A DNA stretch of 64,000 nt from Streptomyces gossypii (GCF_025165795.1 NZ_JAJAGO010000004.1:1-64000), one strand, 5' to 3'. Numbered from the stretch's first letter, positions 27,681 through 37,130 are shown. Notes: a model not told the origin generated them from the letters alone. Program-made: numbers and translations.

Positions 27681-28706
27681 TCACCACACCTCTCCCTGCT
27701 TGCGCAGCGCACGTCGGTAGAAGATCGTGAAGAGCGACAGCATCAGCAGGATGAGGACACCCCAGGCTGCGGAGGTGGCGAAGTCGCGCGGGCTGTTCAC
27801 GAAGGAGACCCGGTAGGCGTAGGTCACCAGGATCTCGGTCTCGTCTCCCGGGCCGCCGCTGGTGAGCAGATAGATCACCGGGAACATGTTGAAGGTCCAG
27901 ATGGTGCTCAGCAGGATCACCGTGGTGCTGACCGAGCGGATGCCGGGCAGAGTGATGTTGACGAAGCGCTGCCAGGGGTTCGCACCGTCCATCTCGGCGG
28001 CCTCGTACAGCTCGTCGGGGATGGACTGCAGTGCGCCCAGCATGGCCACGATCATGAACGGGACGCCGAGCCAGACGTTGACCGCGATGACGGCGATCTT
28101 TGCCCAGGTGGGGTCGCTCAGCCAGGGCACGGCGTCGATTCCGCCGCCGTCGAGCACCTCGTTGAGGATGCCGTACTTCTCGTTGAACAGCATCTTCCAG
28201 GCGAAGACGGAGACGAACGCGGGGATACCCCACGGCACGATCATCGCGATCCGGTAGAAGGAGCGGCCCTTGACCTCGCGGCTGAGCATGTTGGCCAGCG
28301 TCAGACCGAGCAGGAAGGTGACGCTGACGCAGCCCACCGTCCACACGAGGGTCCAGCCGAGCCGGTCCCAGAAGACGCTGTCTGCGAGGATCGCGGTGTA
28401 GTTGTCGAGGCCGATGAAGTCGTATGTCGCCGGAATCTCGTTGACGCCGATACTGCGGGCGACGTTCGCCTCGTCGGCGTCGGTGAGCGACAGATAGATG
28501 CCGCGCCCGAGCGGGTAGCCGACGATCACGCCGATGACCAGCACCACCGGGGCGACCATCGTCCAGGCGTACCAGTGCCGGGAGAGCACGCGGCGCAGCC
28601 GCCCCGGGGTGTTTCCGTTTCTGGCGGTCGTGCGGCGGCGGCCGCGGACGGAGTCGTCGTCTCCGTCCGCGGCCTTCGCCACCGACCGGCCGGTGTCCAC
28701 AGCCAT
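27681..28706 (-). CDS. malF: Maltose/maltodextrin ABC permease MalF
   Basis: This 341-residue permease has a cytoplasmic N-terminus of about 45 residues rich in R and D, six to seven hydrophobic segments (first at about 48-70), and the EAA loop Y-E-A-A-E-M-D-G-A-N near 245. It lies 14 bases downstream of malE. No ATPase gene is present in the operon; Streptomyces maltose transport uses the shared MsiK ATPase (family knowledge). Confidence 0.93.
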   Translation of the reverse strand: MAVDTGRSVAKAADGDDDSVRGRRRTTARNGNTPGRLRRVLSRHWYAWTMVAPVVLVIGVIVGYPLGRGIYLSLTDADEANVARSIGVNEIPATYDFIGLDNYTAILADSVFWDRLGWTLVWTVGCVSVTFLLGLTLANMLSREVKGRSFYRIAMIVPWGIPAFVSVFAWKMLFNEKYGILNEVLDGGGIDAVPWLSDPTWAKIAVIAVNVWLGVPFMIVAMLGALQSIPDELYEAAEMDGANPWQRFVNITLPGIRSVSTTVILLSTIWTFNMFPVIYLLTSGGPGDETEILVTYAYRVSFVNSPRDFATSAAWGVLILLMLSLFTIFYRRALRKQGEVW

Positions 28707-28720
28707 GGGTCGGGGGCCCT

Positions 28721-29989
28721 TTACTTGTAGTCCTTGAGCAGCTTGCCGAACTCCGAGCCGATCTTGTTCGCACCGTCCTCGGGGCTGGTGCCGCCGAACA
28801 GCACCGCGTTCATCTGGACACGCACCGGCTCGAAGAGGGAGTTGGTCTCGGGAATCCAGGGCCGCTGGTGCGCCTTCGCCACGGCGGGCTTGAAGAACTG
28901 CACCATCTCGTTCTTCTTGACCGAGGGCTCCTCGTAGACCGACGTGCGGGTCGGCAGCAGGCTCAGCTCCTCGGTGGTGCGCTTCTGCACCTCGGCGGAG
29001 CTCATGTACTTGGCGAACTCGTAGGAGGCGTCGAGGTTCTTGGAGCCGGCGTACACCGAGAGGTTCCAGCCGCCCTGCGGTGCGGCCTGGCCGGCGCTGC
29101 CGGCCGGGACGGGAGCGACGCCGAAGTTGCTCTTGTCCTTGAACTCCTTGCCCTCCAGTGCGCCCGCGATGTCCCACGGCCCGTCCACCATCATGGCGAC
29201 GTCGCCGTCCTTGAACGCCTTGAGGCCGTTCTCCTGGCCGTTGTTGGCGTCGCTGACCGCGGCCTTGGAGTCGACGAGGTCCTTCATCGCCGCGAGCGCC
29301 TTGGCACCGGGGCCGTCATCGACGGTGATCTTCTTCGACTTGACGTCGACGAGGTCACCGCCCTCGCCGTAGAGGTAGGGGAGGAACCAGTACGGGTCGT
29401 CGCCGCGCAGGTAGAGGCCGGTGGCGCCGGTCTCCTTCTTGATCTTCGCGGAGGCGGTCTTGAGCGCGTCGAGCGAGGCGGGGACCTCGACGCCGGCCTC
29501 CTTGAGCAGCTTCTTGTTGTAGAAGAGGCCCAGGGTGTCGGTCACCTGCGGGACGGCGTACGTCTTGCCCTCGAACTTCGTGCTGCCGGCGGCGGCCTTG
29601 AGGTAGTCGTCCTCGTTGTCGAGGGCGGGTGTGCCGTCCAGCGGGGCGAGGTAGGAGAGGTTGGCGAAGTCGGCGACCCAGGCCACCTCGGTCCGCATCA
29701 CGTCGGGGGCCCCGGAGTTGCCGCCCGCCGCGTTCTTGAACTTGGCGTTCGCGTCGCCGAAGTTGACGTGGACGTACTTGACCTTCACCTTGGGGTGCTT
29801 CTTCTCGAAGTCCTCGGCGATCTTCTTGTACGTGCCCTTCTCCGCGTCGTTCGAGGTGTCCCAGTATGTGACGGTGCCGGTGATCTCGCCGTCCGCGCCC
29901 TTCTCGCCGCCCTCGCTGTCCCCGCCGCAAGCTGTTGCCGCAAGCGCGAGAGCCGCTACCAGAGCGGTGGCCCCTATGCCACGCCGCAT
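28721..29989 (-). CDS. malE: Maltose/maltodextrin-binding lipoprotein MalE
   Basis: This 422-residue binding protein has a type II signal peptide with lipobox A-T-A-C (cysteine 21). It is a class I sugar-binding fold with the motif G-P-W-D-I near 248. The ATG at 29989 is supported by GGGAGGA upstream. It is the first gene of malEFG-agl-malR2. It is divergent from malR across 178 bases that contain MalR-type sites. Confidence 0.95.
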   Translation of the reverse strand: MRRGIGATALVAALALAATACGGDSEGGEKGADGEITGTVTYWDTSNDAEKGTYKKIAEDFEKKHPKVKVKYVHVNFGDANAKFKNAAGGNSGAPDVMRTEVAWVADFANLSYLAPLDGTPALDNEDDYLKAAAGSTKFEGKTYAVPQVTDTLGLFYNKKLLKEAGVEVPASLDALKTASAKIKKETGATGLYLRGDDPYWFLPYLYGEGGDLVDVKSKKITVDDGPGAKALAAMKDLVDSKAAVSDANNGQENGLKAFKDGDVAMMVDGPWDIAGALEGKEFKDKSNFGVAPVPAGSAGQAAPQGGWNLSVYAGSKNLDASYEFAKYMSSAEVQKRTTEELSLLPTRTSVYEEPSVKKNEMVQFFKPAVAKAHQRPWIPETNSLFEPVRVQMNAVLFGGTSPEDGANKIGSEFGKLLKDYK

Positions 29990-30042
29990 GTCTGATCCTC
30001 CCAAGGTGTTCCCCGGCGCCTCTGCGGCGTCCAGTTGCCGAG

Positions 30043-30135
30043 GAACGTAACAGCGCCTGAAAGTTTCCGAAAGACCTTGCGGCAACCTTTCAGAAACTTG
30101 ACCGCAAAATCTTACGCAAAAACTTGCGCGCTGTG
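30043..30135. promoter_or_regulatory. malE-malR divergent regulatory region with MalR operators
   Basis: Two oppositely oriented copies of one motif are present: AAGTTTCCGAAAG (30061-30073) and CTTTCAGAAACTT (30087-30099). A CGCAA-AAAC-TTGCG inverted repeat lies around 30115-30128. The 12-mer GAACGTAACAGC (30043-30054) is shared with the alpha-amylase promoter. The arrangement resembles known Streptomyces malE-malR control regions. Confidence 0.72.
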
Positions 30136-30154
30136 CAGCGTGGAACCCGGCCGG

Positions 30155-30160
30155 TACAGT
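30155..30160 (+). promoter_or_regulatory. -10 box of a probably leaderless malR
   Basis: TACAGT ends seven bases before the GTG start at 30168, and no ribosome binding site is present between them. Confidence 0.6.
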
Positions 30161-30167
30161 CCGGGGC

Positions 30168-31187
30168 GTGACCGCACGGCTAGCTGACATCGCAGCCCAG
30201 GCGGGGGTGAGCGAAGCGACGGTCAGCCGGGTCCTGAACGGCAAACCAGGCGTCTCCGCGACCACCCGCGAATCAGTGCTCGCCGCACTCGACGTACTCG
30301 GGTACGAGCGGCCTGTCCGGCTGCGCCGGCGGAGCGAGGGCCTCGTCGGGCTGATCACCCCGGAGCTGGAGAACCCGATCTTTCCCGCCTTCGCACAGGT
30401 GATCTGCCAGGGTCTGACCCGCCAGGGGTACACCCCGGTGCTGGCCACCCAGACGCCCGGCGGCTCGACCGAGGACGAGCTGACCGAGATGCTGGTGGAC
30501 CGCGGAGTCGCCGGGATCATCTTCGTCTCCGGCCTGCACGCCGACACCACCGCGAGCACCCAGCGCTACGACCGACTACGGGCCCAGGGCGTCCCGTTCG
30601 TCCTGATCAACGGCTTCTCTCCAAAGGTGCGGGCCCCGTTCATCTCGCCCGACGACCGGGCGGCGATGCGGCTTGCCGTGACGCATCTGGCGTCGCTCGG
30701 TCACCGGCGGGTCGGCCTGGCGCTCGGCCCCGAGCGATTCGTCCCCGTACAGCGCAAGACGGACGGGTTTCTGCAGGCCGTGCAGGAGCAACTGGGCCTC
30801 GCGGAAGCGGACACGAGGAAGCTGATCCAGCACTCGCTGTACAGCCTGGAGGGCGGTCAGGCGGCCGCCTCGGCGCTGCTGGAGCAGGGCTGTACCGCGC
30901 TGGTGTGCGCCAGCGACATGATGGCGCTCGGGGCGATCCGGGCGGTACGCCAGCGGGGCTTGAGCGTCCCCGAGGATGTCTCGGTCATCGGTTTCGACGA
31001 CTCCCCGCTGATCGCCTTCACCGATCCGCCGCTGTCCACGATCCGGCAGCCGGTGACGGCGATGGGGCAGGCCGCCGTGCGTGCGCTGCTGGAGGAGATC
31101 GGCGGTACGCCCGCCCCGCACAGTGAGTTCGTCTTCCTCCCCGAACTGGTGGTTCGCGGTTCAACTGCCTCGGCGCCGCCTGCCTGA
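30168..31187 (+). CDS. malR: Maltose regulon repressor MalR
   Basis: This 339-residue LacI/GalR repressor has an HTH at residues 3-24 ([21 protein letters not shown]). Its position, divergent from malE, is that of the characterised Streptomyces MalR/Reg1, which represses malEFG and amylase genes until maltooligosaccharide is present. The GTG start with a -10 seven bases upstream implies a leaderless transcript. A paralogue is encoded at 24108-25154. Confidence 0.93.
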   Translation: MTARLADIAAQAGVSEATVSRVLNGKPGVSATTRESVLAALDVLGYERPVRLRRRSEGLVGLITPELENPIFPAFAQVICQGLTRQGYTPVLATQTPGGSTEDELTEMLVDRGVAGIIFVSGLHADTTASTQRYDRLRAQGVPFVLINGFSPKVRAPFISPDDRAAMRLAVTHLASLGHRRVGLALGPERFVPVQRKTDGFLQAVQEQLGLAEADTRKLIQHSLYSLEGGQAAASALLEQGCTALVCASDMMALGAIRAVRQRGLSVPEDVSVIGFDDSPLIAFTDPPLSTIRQPVTAMGQAAVRALLEEIGGTPAPHSEFVFLPELVVRGSTASAPPA

Positions 31188-31322
31188 TCCGACACCAGAT
31201 TTCTTTGGGCAGAGTGTGGCCTGGCGTCACGAGGGAACACAGGAGACGACGGGGAGAAAGTGCTCCATTACCCGACCGGAGGATGATCGGACCACCTCCG
31301 AAGTCTGGCAGACTACTGCCCT

Positions 31323-32339
31323 ATGGGGGCACCGACTGTGAGGACCAAGACAGCCGGCCGGTCGGCCGCCGCGACTACTCACGAGGAGTCTCGCGGGGCT
31401 GATTCGGCGGTGAAGCGCACACATCCGCTGGTCCAGCGGATGAGGGCCCCCCGCAGACCTCGCCTCTGGTTCGAGATCGCACTGATCGCCGTGAGTTACT
31501 GGGTCTATTCCATGATCCGGAACTCCGTACCCGAACAGCGGGCATCCGCGCTGCGCAACGCCGACTGGATCTGGGAGACGGAGCGCAGTCTCGGCCTCGC
31601 TTTCGAGGAATCGGTCAACCACTCGGTAAACGGCGTGACCTGGCTCATAGTCTCGGCGAACTACTACTACGCGACGCTGCACTTCGTCGTGACCATAGGT
31701 GTACTCGTCTGGCTCTACAGATGGCAGCCCGGCCGGTACGCGGCCACCCGGATGGTGATCTTCGCGACCACCGGCACGGCGTTGCTCGGCTACTACCTCT
31801 TTCCTCTCGCCCCGCCCCGGCTGATGGAGGGCATGCACTTCATCGACACGGTGCAGCTGCACCAGACCTGGGGCTCGATGGCCTCCGGCAACCTCGCCGA
31901 CATGTCGAACCAGTACGCGGCGATGCCGTCGATGCACATCGGCTGGTCGGTGTGGTGCGGCATCACCATCGCGACACTGGCGAAGCCGCTGTGGGGAAAG
32001 CTGCTGGGCGCGCTCTACCCGCTCGCGACACTGTTCGTGATCGTGGCGACCGCCAATCACTTCTGGCTGGACGCCGTCGGCGGCCTGCTCTGCCTCGCTC
32101 TCGGCTTCGCTCTGTCCCGGCTGTACTACGGACGGCTCGCGCACCAGATGCCACGGCGGGTGACACTCGGTCAGCACGCCGGGCGCGGCGGCCTGAGCAC
32201 CGCCCCTGCGGCGTCGAGTCCCGCGGTGCCGCAGGTCTCGCCGGTGCCGCAGGTCTCGCCGGTGCCGACTGCTGAGGCATCACCGTCCGTACCGGACCCG
32301 GCGCCGTCGGCTTCCGCGCCGTCACCCACCTCGCACTGA
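31323..32339 (+). CDS. PAP2-superfamily membrane phosphatase
   Basis: This 338-residue protein has about five to six hydrophobic segments. The active-site motifs of the PAP2 superfamily are A-M-P-S-M-H-I-G-W-S near 202 and A-N-H-F-W-L-D-A-V-G-G near 247, which carry the histidine nucleophile and partner residues. It probably acts on a phospholipid or isoprenoid-phosphate substrate at the membrane. The last 50 residues are a low-complexity Pro/Ser/Ala tail with a repeated V-P-Q-V-S-P. A -10-like CAGACT eight bases before the ATG and the lack of a ribosome site suggest a leaderless message. Its position between malR and glnE is conserved in Streptomyces (from memory). Confidence 0.85.
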   Translation: MGAPTVRTKTAGRSAAATTHEESRGADSAVKRTHPLVQRMRAPRRPRLWFEIALIAVSYWVYSMIRNSVPEQRASALRNADWIWETERSLGLAFEESVNHSVNGVTWLIVSANYYYATLHFVVTIGVLVWLYRWQPGRYAATRMVIFATTGTALLGYYLFPLAPPRLMEGMHFIDTVQLHQTWGSMASGNLADMSNQYAAMPSMHIGWSVWCGITIATLAKPLWGKLLGALYPLATLFVIVATANHFWLDAVGGLLCLALGFALSRLYYGRLAHQMPRRVTLGQHAGRGGLSTAPAASSPAVPQVSPVPQVSPVPTAEASPSVPDPAPSASAPSPTSH

Positions 32340-32350
32340 GGCGGCCACGA

Positions 32351-32390
32351 CCTGCCGTGGCCTGCCGTGGCCTGCCGTGGCCTGCCGTGG
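32351..32390. repeat. Four perfect tandem copies of a 10-bp unit
   Basis: CCTGCCGTGG is repeated four times head to tail between the convergent PAP2 and glnE genes. Such an array is likely to vary in copy number between strains. Confidence 0.95.
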
Positions 32391-32397
32391 CCCAGGC

Positions 32398-35300
32398 TCA
32401 CGCCCCGTAGAAGAGCCGTTCCATCACCGCACGCGCGCGCCGGGTCGTCCGGCGGTAGTCGTCCAGCATCTCCCCCACGCCGACGCTCTCCCCCTCCGCC
32501 CGCCCCGCTGCGACCGCCGCGCTCGCTCCGGCGTCGTCCGCACCCCGGTATCCCAGATAGCGGCCGACCGCCGCCAGCTCGCGCGGCCCGGACGGGAAGG
32601 TGTCCGAGGGGCGCCCCCGTACGAGCATGGCCGCGTTACGGACCCTGGTCGCCAGCAGCCATGCCTCGTCCAGGGTGCCGGCGTCCGCCGCGTCCAACAG
32701 GCCCGCCTCCCGCGCGGCGGCCAGGGCCTCCCGGGTGCGGGCCGTACGCAGCTCGGGCACCGCTCCCGCGTGCCGCAGCTGGAGCAGCTGCACCGTCCAC
32801 TCCACGTCCGAGAGGCCGCCCCGGCCCAGCTTGGTGTGGGTTGTCGAGTCGGCTCCGCGTGGCATCCGTTCCGTTTCCATCCGGGCCTTCAGACGGCGGA
32901 TCTCGCGTACGGACTCCTCACTCGGCCCGCCCGGCGGGTAGCGCAGCGGGTCGATCAGCTCGATGAAGCGCGCACCCAGCTCCGCGTCCCCCGCCACCGG
33001 ACGCGCCCGCAGCAGCGCCTGGCTCTCCCACACCTGTGACCAGCGGCGGTAGTACGCGGCATAGGAGGCGAGCGAGCGCACGAGGGGCCCGGACTTCCCC
33101 TCCGGCCGCAGGTCGGCGTCGATGAGCAGCGGCGGGTCGGAGGTCGGCAGCTGGAGAAGTCTCCGCATCTCGTTGGCGACGGCGAAAGCGGCCTTCGCCG
33201 CCTCCTCCTCGCTCACCCCCTGGCGCGGCTCGTGCACGAACAGCACGTCCGCGTCCGAGCCGTATCCCAGCTCGTGGCCGCCGAAGCGGCCCATGCCGAT
33301 GACGGCGAAACGGGTGGGCAGCTCGTCGCCCCACCGCCCCCGGACGGCGGCGCGCAGTGCGCCCGCCAGCGTGGCGGCGTTGATGTCGGAAAGCGCGCCG
33401 CCGACCCGCTCGACGGCTGGGCCCGGGTCCTCCGGGATGGGTGTGTCCTCGGTGCCGTACGCCTGGATGATGTCCGCCGCCGCCGTACGGAACAGCTCGC
33501 GCCGCCGTACGCCGCGCGCTGCCGCGACCGCCTGCTCCGGGCCGTCCGCGCGCCCGACGGCGCTCAGCACCTCCTGGGTCAGCGCGGCCCGGTCGCGCGG
33601 CTCCAGCTCGCGAGCGGAGCCGAGCAGCGCGACCGCCTCCGGGGCGCGCAGCAGCAGGTCAGGGGCGAGCCGCCCGGCGGACAGCACCCGGGCGAGATTC
33701 TCCGCCGCCACGCCCTCGTCCCGCAGCAGCCGCAGATACCAGGGGGTTCTGCCGAGGGCGTCGGAGACCTTGCGGAAGCCGAGCAGCCCGGCGTCCGGGT
33801 CGGCCGAGTCCGCGAACCAGCCCAGCAGGACGGGCAGCAGGGTGCGCTGGATCGCCGCCTTGCGGCTGACGCCGCTGGCCAGCGCTTCCAGATGCCGCAG
33901 TGCGGCGGCGGGGTCGGCGTAGCCCAGGGCCTCCAGCCGCTGCTGAGCGGCGCGGGCGGAGAGCCGGTTCTCGCCCGGGGCGAGCTGGGCGACGGCGTCG
34001 AGCAGCGGCCGGTAGAAGAGCTTCTCGTGCAGCCGCCGCACCGAGGTGGCGTGCCGCCGCCATGCCCGGTGCAACTCGGTGACGGGCTGCACGCGGAAGC
34101 CGAGCGAGCGGCCCAGGCGGCGCTGGTCGGCCGGATCGTCCGGCATCAGGTGGGTGCGGCGCAGCCGGTAGAGCTGGATGCGGTGCTCCATGGTGCGCAG
34201 GAAGCGGTACGAGGCGTCGAGCGCGGCGGCGTCCTGCCGCCCGACGTAACCGCCGGCGGCCAGCTCGGCGAGCGCCACCAGGGTCGTCGGACTGCGCAGT
34301 GTGGCGTCGGACCGCCCGTGCACCAGTTGGAGCAGCTGTACGGCGAACTCGACGTCCCGCAGCCCGCCGGGGCCCAGTTTCAGTTCCCGTTCCAGATGGG
34401 CGGCGGGGATGTTCTCCACAACCCGGCGGCGCATGCGCTGGACGTCGCCGACGAAGTTCTCCCGCTCGGATGCCTGCCACACCAGCGGCCCCACCGCGTC
34501 CATATAGGCCTCGCCGAGCGCCCGATCACCGGCCACCGGGCGGGCCTTGAGCAGCGCCTGGAACTCCCAGGTCTTCGCCCAGCGCTGGTAGTAGGCGAGA
34601 TGGCTGCTCAGGGTGCGGACCAGGGGCCCGTTCCGGCCCTCCGGCCGGAGGTTGGCGTCGACCGGCCAGATGGTGCCCTCGGCGGTGGTGTCGGAGCAGA
34701 TCCGCATCATGCGGGAGGCGAGCCGGGTGGCGGCCCGTACCGCCTCGGCCTCCTCCATGCCGCCGGTGCCGCTTCCGTTGCCGTTTCCCCCGTTGCCGCC
34801 CGCCGCGCTTCCGGCGCCCGGGGCGCCTTCCGGGAGTTCGCCGACGAAGATCACATCGACGTCGGACACATAGTTGAGCTCGTGGCCGCCGCACTTGCCC
34901 ATGGCGACGACGGCAAGCCGGCATGCGGCGGCGTCGCCAGGCTCCTCGGCCCGTGCCAGCGCGAGAGCGCCTCGCAGGGTCGCGGTGGCGAGATCCGCGA
35001 GTTCGGCGGCGGTCTCGGCCAACTCGGTCGTACCGCACACGTCGCGGGCGGCGATGGAGAGCAGGCAGCGCCGGTAGCCGACGCGCAGGTCGTCGGGGCC
35101 GGCGACGTCGGCGAGCGCGGCCTCGAACTCCGCCACGCCCGGGTGCAGGTCGGCGGCCTCGTAGGTGACCAGAGCCCGCCAGTCAGAGGGGTGGCGGGCG
35201 AGGTGGTCCGCGAGCGCCTCGGAGGCGCCGAGCACGCCGAGCAGCCGGTCGCGCAGCGGTTTGGCGGTGAGCAGGGTGTCCAGCAGGATCTGCGCCTCGG

Positions 35301-35562
35301 CCCGTCCCCGGTCGCCTTCGGGCTTCGCCATTCCCCCGGGCTTCTCGGGGCCCATCGCGAGTGCCTCGACGAGCCGTACAACCCCGAACAGCGCCAGGTC
35401 GGGGTCGGCTGTCGCGGCCAGGGCGTCCAGGAAGAGGGTGTCCTCCCGCACGGTCTCCAGCTCCACCATGTCGAGCAGCGCCCCGGCGGCGGCCGGATCG
35501 GTGAACCCCCGCCGCAGCAACTGCCCGAACCTGCTGTCCCGCCGCCCGCCCTGCGCCGCCAC
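32398..35562 (-). CDS. glnE: Bifunctional glutamine synthetase adenylyltransferase/deadenylylase
   Basis: This 1054-residue enzyme adds and removes AMP on glutamine synthetase in response to nitrogen status. Two nucleotidyltransferase domains are visible. The N-terminal one has M-G-K-C-G-G-H-E-L-N-Y-V-S-D-V-D-V at 221-237, and the C-terminal one has M-G-R-F-G-G-H-E-L-G-Y-G-S-D-A-D-V from about 756. A helical region links them. Residues about 245-270 are a Gly/Asn-rich insertion just after the first catalytic strand, which looks strain-specific. The GTG start has GGAGAGG upstream. It lies downstream of a glutamine synthetase gene on the same strand, separated by 206 bases and a hairpin. Confidence 0.95.
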   Translation of the reverse strand: MAAQGGRRDSRFGQLLRRGFTDPAAAGALLDMVELETVREDTLFLDALAATADPDLALFGVVRLVEALAMGPEKPGGMAKPEGDRGRAEAQILLDTLLTAKPLRDRLLGVLGASEALADHLARHPSDWRALVTYEAADLHPGVAEFEAALADVAGPDDLRVGYRRCLLSIAARDVCGTTELAETAAELADLATATLRGALALARAEEPGDAAACRLAVVAMGKCGGHELNYVSDVDVIFVGELPEGAPGAGSAAGGNGGNGNGSGTGGMEEAEAVRAATRLASRMMRICSDTTAEGTIWPVDANLRPEGRNGPLVRTLSSHLAYYQRWAKTWEFQALLKARPVAGDRALGEAYMDAVGPLVWQASERENFVGDVQRMRRRVVENIPAAHLERELKLGPGGLRDVEFAVQLLQLVHGRSDATLRSPTTLVALAELAAGGYVGRQDAAALDASYRFLRTMEHRIQLYRLRRTHLMPDDPADQRRLGRSLGFRVQPVTELHRAWRRHATSVRRLHEKLFYRPLLDAVAQLAPGENRLSARAAQQRLEALGYADPAAALRHLEALASGVSRKAAIQRTLLPVLLGWFADSADPDAGLLGFRKVSDALGRTPWYLRLLRDEGVAAENLARVLSAGRLAPDLLLRAPEAVALLGSARELEPRDRAALTQEVLSAVGRADGPEQAVAAARGVRRRELFRTAAADIIQAYGTEDTPIPEDPGPAVERVGGALSDINAATLAGALRAAVRGRWGDELPTRFAVIGMGRFGGHELGYGSDADVLFVHEPRQGVSEEEAAKAAFAVANEMRRLLQLPTSDPPLLIDADLRPEGKSGPLVRSLASYAAYYRRWSQVWESQALLRARPVAGDAELGARFIELIDPLRYPPGGPSEESVREIRRLKARMETERMPRGADSTTHTKLGRGGLSDVEWTVQLLQLRHAGAVPELRTARTREALAAAREAGLLDAADAGTLDEAWLLATRVRNAAMLVRGRPSDTFPSGPRELAAVGRYLGYRGADDAGASAAVAAGRAEGESVGVGEMLDDYRRTTRRARAVMERLFYGA

Positions 35563-35665
35563 GTGTACGCCCTCTCCGGCCGTGCGTCTGTCCTCACCCG
35601 TCGGCCGCGTGCCCGCGCCGGTGGCCCATCATCCCGGCGACACCGCCCCGCCGTCGACTGGCTCG

Positions 35666-35690
35666 CGGGGCCGCGCGGCGGCCGGCCCCG
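35666..35690 (-). terminator. Hairpin between glnA2-like gene and glnE
   Basis: CGGGGCCG and CGGCCCCG form an eight-bp stem (35666-35673, 35683-35690) around a nine-base loop, about 80 bases after the synthetase stop. Confidence 0.5.
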
Positions 35691-35768
35691 TCCGACAAGC
35701 CCCGGGGGAAGGCTCCGGTTCCCGGGCATCCTCCCGCACGGGCCCTCGAAGGCTTGCGCGGCGCAGCA

Positions 35769-37130
35769 CTACAGCACCGGGAGGGACTTGCGGAGCTCGA
35801 AGGCGGTGACCTCGGAGCGGTACTCCTCCCACTCCTGCTTCTTGTTCCGGAGGAAGAAGTCGAAGACGTGCTCGCCGAGGGTCTCGGCGACCAGTTCGCT
35901 GCGCTCCATCAGTGCGATCGCCTCGCCGAGGTTCTGCGGGAGGGGCTCGATGCCCATCGCGCGACGCTCGGAGTCGGAGAGCGCCCACACGTCGTCGTCG
36001 GCACCGGCCGGCAGTTCGTACCCCTTCTCGATGCCCTTGAGCCCGGCGGCGAGCAGCACGGCGTATGCGAGATAGGGGTTGGCGCCGGAGTCGAGGGAGC
36101 GGACCTCGACCCGGGTGGAGCCGGTCTTCCCCGGCTTGTACATCGGGACCCGGATCAGCGCGGAGCGGTTGTTGTGGCCCCAGCAGATGTACGAGGGCGA
36201 CTCGCCGCCCTCACCGGCGGTGCGCTGGGAGCCGCCCCAGATCCGCTTGTAGGAGTTGACCCACTGGTTGGTGACGGCCGAGATCTCGCCCGCGTAGCGC
36301 AGCAAGCCGGCGATGAAGGAGCGGCCGACCTTGGACAGCTGGTATTCCGCGCCCGATTCGTTGAAGGCGTTGCGGTCGCCCTCGAAGAGGGAGAGGTGGG
36401 TGTGCATGCCGGAGCCGGGGTATTCGGAGAACGGCTTGGGCATGAAGGTGGCCTGGACGCCCTGCTCCAGCGCGACCTGCTTCATGACGAGCCGGAAGGT
36501 CATGATGTTGTCGGCGGTCGACAGCGCGTCGGCGTACCGCAGGTCGATCTCCTGCTGTCCCGGCGCGCCCTCGTGGTGCGAGAACTCCACCGAGATACCC
36601 ATCGACTCGAGCATGGTGATCGCCTGCCGCCGGAAGTCCTGGCCGACGTGCTGCGGGGTGTGGTCGAAATAGCCGGAGGAGTCGGCGGGGGTGGGGCGGG
36701 TGCCGTCGACGGGCTTGTCCTTGAGCAGGAAGAACTCGATCTCGGGGTGGGTGTAGAAGGTGAAGCCGAGGTCGGAGGTCTTGGCCAGCGTGCGCTTGAG
36801 GACGTAGCGCGGGTCGGCGTACGAGGGGGACCCGTCGGGCATCAGGATGTCGCAGAACATCCGGGCGGTGCCGGGACCCTCGGCGCGCCAGGGCAGGATC
36901 TGGAAGGTGCTGGGGTCGGGCTTGGCGATCATGTCCGACTCGTACACGCGGGCGAAGCCCTCGATCGCTGAGCCGTCGAAGCCGATACCTTCATCGAACG
37001 CCTGTTCAAGCTCGGCGGGTGCGACGGCGACGGACTTCAGGAAGCCGAGGACATCGGTGAACCAGAGCCGGACGAACCGGATGTCGCGCTCTTCGAGCGT
37101 GCGGAGCACGAATTCCTGCTGCTTATCCAT
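35769..37130 (-). CDS. glnA2: Class I glutamine synthetase-like enzyme, GlnA2 type
   Basis: This 453-residue ATP-dependent ligase has the GS beta-grasp and catalytic domains: G-F-D-G-S-A-I-E-G-F near 50, the metal site Y-T-H-P-E-I-E-F-F near 128, the ammonium/glutamate region H-T-H-L-S-L near 240, and R-V-E-V-R near 330. It is closer to actinobacterial GlnA2 than to the housekeeping GlnA. In S. coelicolor GlnA2 acts as a gamma-glutamylpolyamine synthetase in polyamine use, so that is a likely role (inference from family). A tyrosine lies in E-K-G-Y-E-L-P, near where GlnE modifies GlnA, but modification is unproven. The start is ATG 37130; GTG 37136 is possible. A TTCG-loop inverted repeat lies 77 bases upstream. 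Confidence 0.85.
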   Translation of the reverse strand: MDKQQEFVLRTLEERDIRFVRLWFTDVLGFLKSVAVAPAELEQAFDEGIGFDGSAIEGFARVYESDMIAKPDPSTFQILPWRAEGPGTARMFCDILMPDGSPSYADPRYVLKRTLAKTSDLGFTFYTHPEIEFFLLKDKPVDGTRPTPADSSGYFDHTPQHVGQDFRRQAITMLESMGISVEFSHHEGAPGQQEIDLRYADALSTADNIMTFRLVMKQVALEQGVQATFMPKPFSEYPGSGMHTHLSLFEGDRNAFNESGAEYQLSKVGRSFIAGLLRYAGEISAVTNQWVNSYKRIWGGSQRTAGEGGESPSYICWGHNNRSALIRVPMYKPGKTGSTRVEVRSLDSGANPYLAYAVLLAAGLKGIEKGYELPAGADDDVWALSDSERRAMGIEPLPQNLGEAIALMERSELVAETLGEHVFDFFLRNKKQEWEEYRSEVTAFELRKSLPVL

